The notes under the pieces were generated by a model. It saw only the letters and a program-made list of their open reading frames with translations, was not told the DNA's origin and did no database searches. The position numbers and the translations under genes are program-made. From an uncultured Campylobacter sp. (lineage in GTDB: Bacteria > Campylobacterota > Campylobacteria > Campylobacterales > Campylobacteraceae): 5,820 bases of DNA. Position 1 is the first letter of the stretch; the number at the start of each line of letters is the position of its first letter. Positions 5,599 to 5,820 of this stretch are shown in pieces. The stretch covers positions 1 to 5,820 of the forward strand of contig NZ_CALHHT010000228.1 in assembly GCF_938031315.1 (NCBI RefSeq). Direction: 5' to 3'.

Positions 5599-5820
5599 TT
5601 AGCCCTTTACGGCGCGCAAAGCGAGATCTATAAGGCGGTGCAAGTAGCCCCATTCGTTGTCGTACCACGAAAAAATTTTAACCATATCGCCGCAGATCAC
5701 CTGCGTAGTATCGCTAGCTACGATGCTGCTGTACGAGCTCGTACAAAAGTCGCTGCTAACGCGCGAGTCGTCGTCTACGAGCAAAATCCCCTTCATCGAG
5801 CCGTCCGCAGCCTCTCTAAA
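5599..5820 (-). CDS. gap: Glyceraldehyde-3-phosphate dehydrogenase, C-terminal fragment
   Basis: This is the C-terminal 73 residues or so of a protein of about 330; the frame runs in from beyond base 5820, beginning FREAADGSMKGIL. The enzyme phosphorylates and oxidises glyceraldehyde 3-phosphate with NAD(P)+ to 1,3-bisphosphoglycerate, the substrate of the next gene, pgk. Family signatures are LLVDDDSRVSSDF (where many members have a PLVSSDF-type segment) and the near-invariant SWYDNEWGY close to the end, which takes part in the NAD-binding and subunit contacts. A Met codon at 5794-5796 is internal, not a start, because the upstream in-frame residues continue the GAPDH sequence. The stop TAA (5599-5601) is 2 bases from the pgk ATG. 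Catalytic Cys and the NAD-binding fold lie outside the window. Confidence 0.95.
   Translation of the reverse strand, partial: FREAADGSMKGILLVDDDSRVSSDFCTSSYSSIVASDTTQVICGDMVKIFSWYDNEWGYLHRLIDLALRAVKG
5603..5608 (-). promoter_or_regulatory. Ribosome binding site of pgk inside gap
   Basis: AAAGGG on the minus strand overlaps the last codons of gap, 6 bases before the pgk ATG. It decides between this ATG and the longer in-frame start upstream. Confidence 0.75.

Noticed and set aside
5597..5668. A 24-codon N-terminal extension of pgk from an upstream in-frame ATG
   Set aside because: It would overlap the end of gap, does not resemble PGK, and the internal ATG at 5594-5596 has a good ribosome binding site and the family N-terminus.
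5599..5796. A 65-residue small protein starting at the Met codon at 5794-5796
   Set aside because: The residues before this Met continue the GAPDH sequence to the edge of the window, so it is an internal Met of a truncated gap.
1..5820. CRISPR arrays, insertion sequences, attachment sites, toxin-antitoxin or defence genes
   Set aside because: I looked for spaced direct repeats, terminal inverted repeats flanking a transposase, and short gene pairs, and found none. All recognisable genes are housekeeping.

Overview
The window carries no novel system that I can recognise. It holds two ordinary housekeeping blocks that appear to come from two different bacterial lineages, joined inside a single intact reading frame. 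Bases 1 to about 2010 look like the end of a str operon from a GC-rich Firmicute. They hold the last codons of rpsG and then fusA (EF-G), with G/C-ending codons, Lys almost always AAG and no AAATTT words seen. The protein reads like a Negativicutes EF-G of the Selenomonas type. From about 2070 onward the sequence looks like a moderate-GC Campylobacter of the gracilis/showae/rectus type. AAATTT/TAAATTTA words appear throughout, the last residues of EF-G match the campylobacterial C-terminus as I remember it, and gap-pgk-tpiA is arranged as in Campylobacter. Both lineages live in the human mouth, so a metagenomic assembly chimera joined in a conserved stretch of fusA is the simplest reading. A true recombinant (mosaic) fusA is the alternative. 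The assignments come from remembered family sequences, not from a search.

Layout. Bases 1-55 are the end of rpsG (+). Bases 93-2168 are fusA (+), with the inferred junction at about 2010-2069 in domain V. Bases 2169-2799 are a 631-base non-coding stretch with a likely fusA terminator near its start, a GC-rich inverted repeat in the middle, and the tpx promoter and ribosome binding site at its end. Bases 2800-3330 are tpx (+), a thiol peroxidase. Bases 3331-3698 are a convergent non-coding spacer full of hairpins and palindromes. Bases 3699-4397 are tpiA (-), 4394-5596 are pgk (-), and 5599-5820 are the C-terminal part of gap (-).

How the genes work together. rpsG and fusA are translation genes that are normally cotranscribed. 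gap, pgk and tpiA run leftward as a tightly packed operon: two bases separate gap from pgk, and pgk and tpiA overlap by four bases (GTGA). They encode three consecutive triose-level enzymes of glycolysis/gluconeogenesis, which in Campylobacter serve mainly gluconeogenesis. tpx stands alone with its own promoter and encodes a cytoplasmic peroxide-detoxifying enzyme. Its transcription converges on that of the glycolytic operon, and hairpins lie between the two.
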